Part shown: positions 63,428 through 64,000 of the stretch, one piece after another
How the letters are laid out: each line of letters starts with the position of its first letter
How positions within the stretch are numbered: the stretch's first letter is position 1
Source: Heliocidaris erythrogramma
Lineage: Eukaryota > Echinodermata > Echinoidea > Camarodonta > Echinometridae
DNA length: 64,000 nucleotides
Direction: 5' to 3'
NCBI GenBank assembly: GCA_025617745.1
Contig: CM046858.1
Span: 37,713,119-37,777,118, forward strand
Notes under the pieces: generated by a model
What the model saw: only the letters and a program-made list of their open reading frames with translations
Database searches by the model: none
What the model was told of the DNA's origin: nothing
Made by a program: the position numbers and the translations under genes

Positions 63428-64000
63428 TGGTGCGCCCCGAGCGTTGGAGGAGAGGGTTGGAGGCCGTCTTCAGTACTTTCTTCCCGCCTGGGAAGAAATT
63501 ACCGACAAGTTCGTGCTCTCCATCGTGCGAGGAGGCTTCTGCATAAAGCTTGCAGAGCCCCTCCCACACGGGGCCATCCGCCGCAACCCTCCTACACTCT
63601 CGCCCCTTTTCCAAGAGCACATCTCCTCAGAGATTCAAGAGCTGCTGGAAAAGGGCGCGATAGAAAGGGTACGGGACCACCCTCATCTGTGTCTCTCCCC
63701 TATCTTAGTAATTCCCAAACGCTCGGGGAAGCTCAGAATGATCTTGAATATGAAGGTCATAAATACCTTCATACCAAGGGAGCGTTTCCGCATGGAAACC
63801 TTAGCCTCGATTCTTCCGGCTATCAGACAGTCAGACGTGGCCATTTCGGTGGACTTGAAAGATGCTTACTTTCACGTACCGATACACTCTTCTTCAAGGG
63901 ACCTGCTAGGTTTCACCTTTCAAGGCGAAAATTTCCGGTTCAAAGCCTTACCATTCGGCCTGAAACCGGCACCTCGAGTTTTTACTCGAGTAGTCTCTGC
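63420..64000 (+). CDS. DIRS-like reverse transcriptase (partial, runs off window)
   Basis: An uninterrupted frame of 193 codons in the +1 phase relative to ORF1, without a start ATG nearby. It reads LQYFLPAWEEIT, FVLSIVRGGFCIKL, ISSEIQELLEKGAIERV, LSPILVIPKRSGKLRMILNM, RFRMETLASILPAI, AISVDLKDAYFHVPIHSSSR (motif A with its Asp) and FRFKALPFGLKPAPRVFTRV. The signatures 'W...I......L..V..G..I', 'EI..LL.KGAIE.V' and 'SxDLKDAYFHxPI' are those of DIRS/Ngaro-type, tyrosine-recombinase retrotransposons. The YADD box, RNase H and recombinase lie beyond 64000. The coding seems intact here. Confidence 0.85.

Noticed and set aside
1..64000. CRISPR arrays, operons, bacterial promoters or ribosome binding sites
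   Set aside because: Split exons, LINEs, SINEs and Penelope/DIRS elements show this is an animal genome. No regularly spaced short direct repeats with unique spacers are present.

Overview
The window is eukaryotic and almost certainly from a marine invertebrate animal. It is AT-rich, intron-rich and packed with mobile elements. CR1/L2-like and L1/Tx1-like LINEs, a Penelope-like element, a DIRS-like element, a solo LTR, tRNA-derived SINEs and many fold-back or TIR elements occur together. One LINE carries a 2A-like motif (GDVETNPGP) ahead of a PHD-type finger. 2A-bearing LINEs are known from sea urchins and other deuterostomes, so I infer an echinoderm or related deuterostome. No species can be fixed from sequence alone.

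Host coding content is small. On the minus strand, roughly 29.25 kb down to 15.3 kb, I reconstruct seven exons of one gene. In transcript order they encode a cysteine-containing module (29082-29249), an EGF-like domain (27382-27498) and a chain of degenerate LDL-receptor class B (YWTD-like) propeller segments (26912-27178, 23551-23875, 16322-16507, 15772-15889, 15309-15610). Splice signals and codon phases agree across the first six. The last exon has an intact paralogue at 40582-40883, so the locus or its 3' part has been duplicated. The introns hold most of the transposons between 15 and 29 kb. One true tRNA gene lies at 8677-8747.

Layout. 0-8.6 kb: non-autonomous DNA elements (a TTAA-flanked element, a 2-kb inverted repeat, duplicated blocks). 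9.3-13.9 kb: a broken minus-strand LINE split by a hairpin, a MITE and a 1.76-kb solo LTR. 13.9-29.3 kb: the host gene with intronic LINEs, a Penelope-like element and a palindromic tRNA-like array. 29.4-36.4 kb: fold-back elements, a SINE, LINE debris and an unclassified repeat. 36.4-40.3 kb: the nearly full-length 2A/PHD/EN/RT LINE. 40.3-50.3 kb: the duplicated exon, small TIR elements, a 2.35-kb TIR element rich in GAT repeats and another LINE relic. 50.9-54.8 kb: repeat copies, the second TTAA element with its empty site nearby, and a CGTACG-rich TIR element. 55-58 kb: low-complexity DNA and LINE debris. 58.2-60.8 kb: a plus-strand LINE (ORF1 plus endonuclease). 60.8-64 kb: a GC-rich DIRS-like retroelement running off the end.

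Almost every long open frame outside these items is a chance frame in repeats. All assignments come from reading motifs by eye. Exon edges rest on splice consensus and phase, and repeat families on internal comparison within the window.
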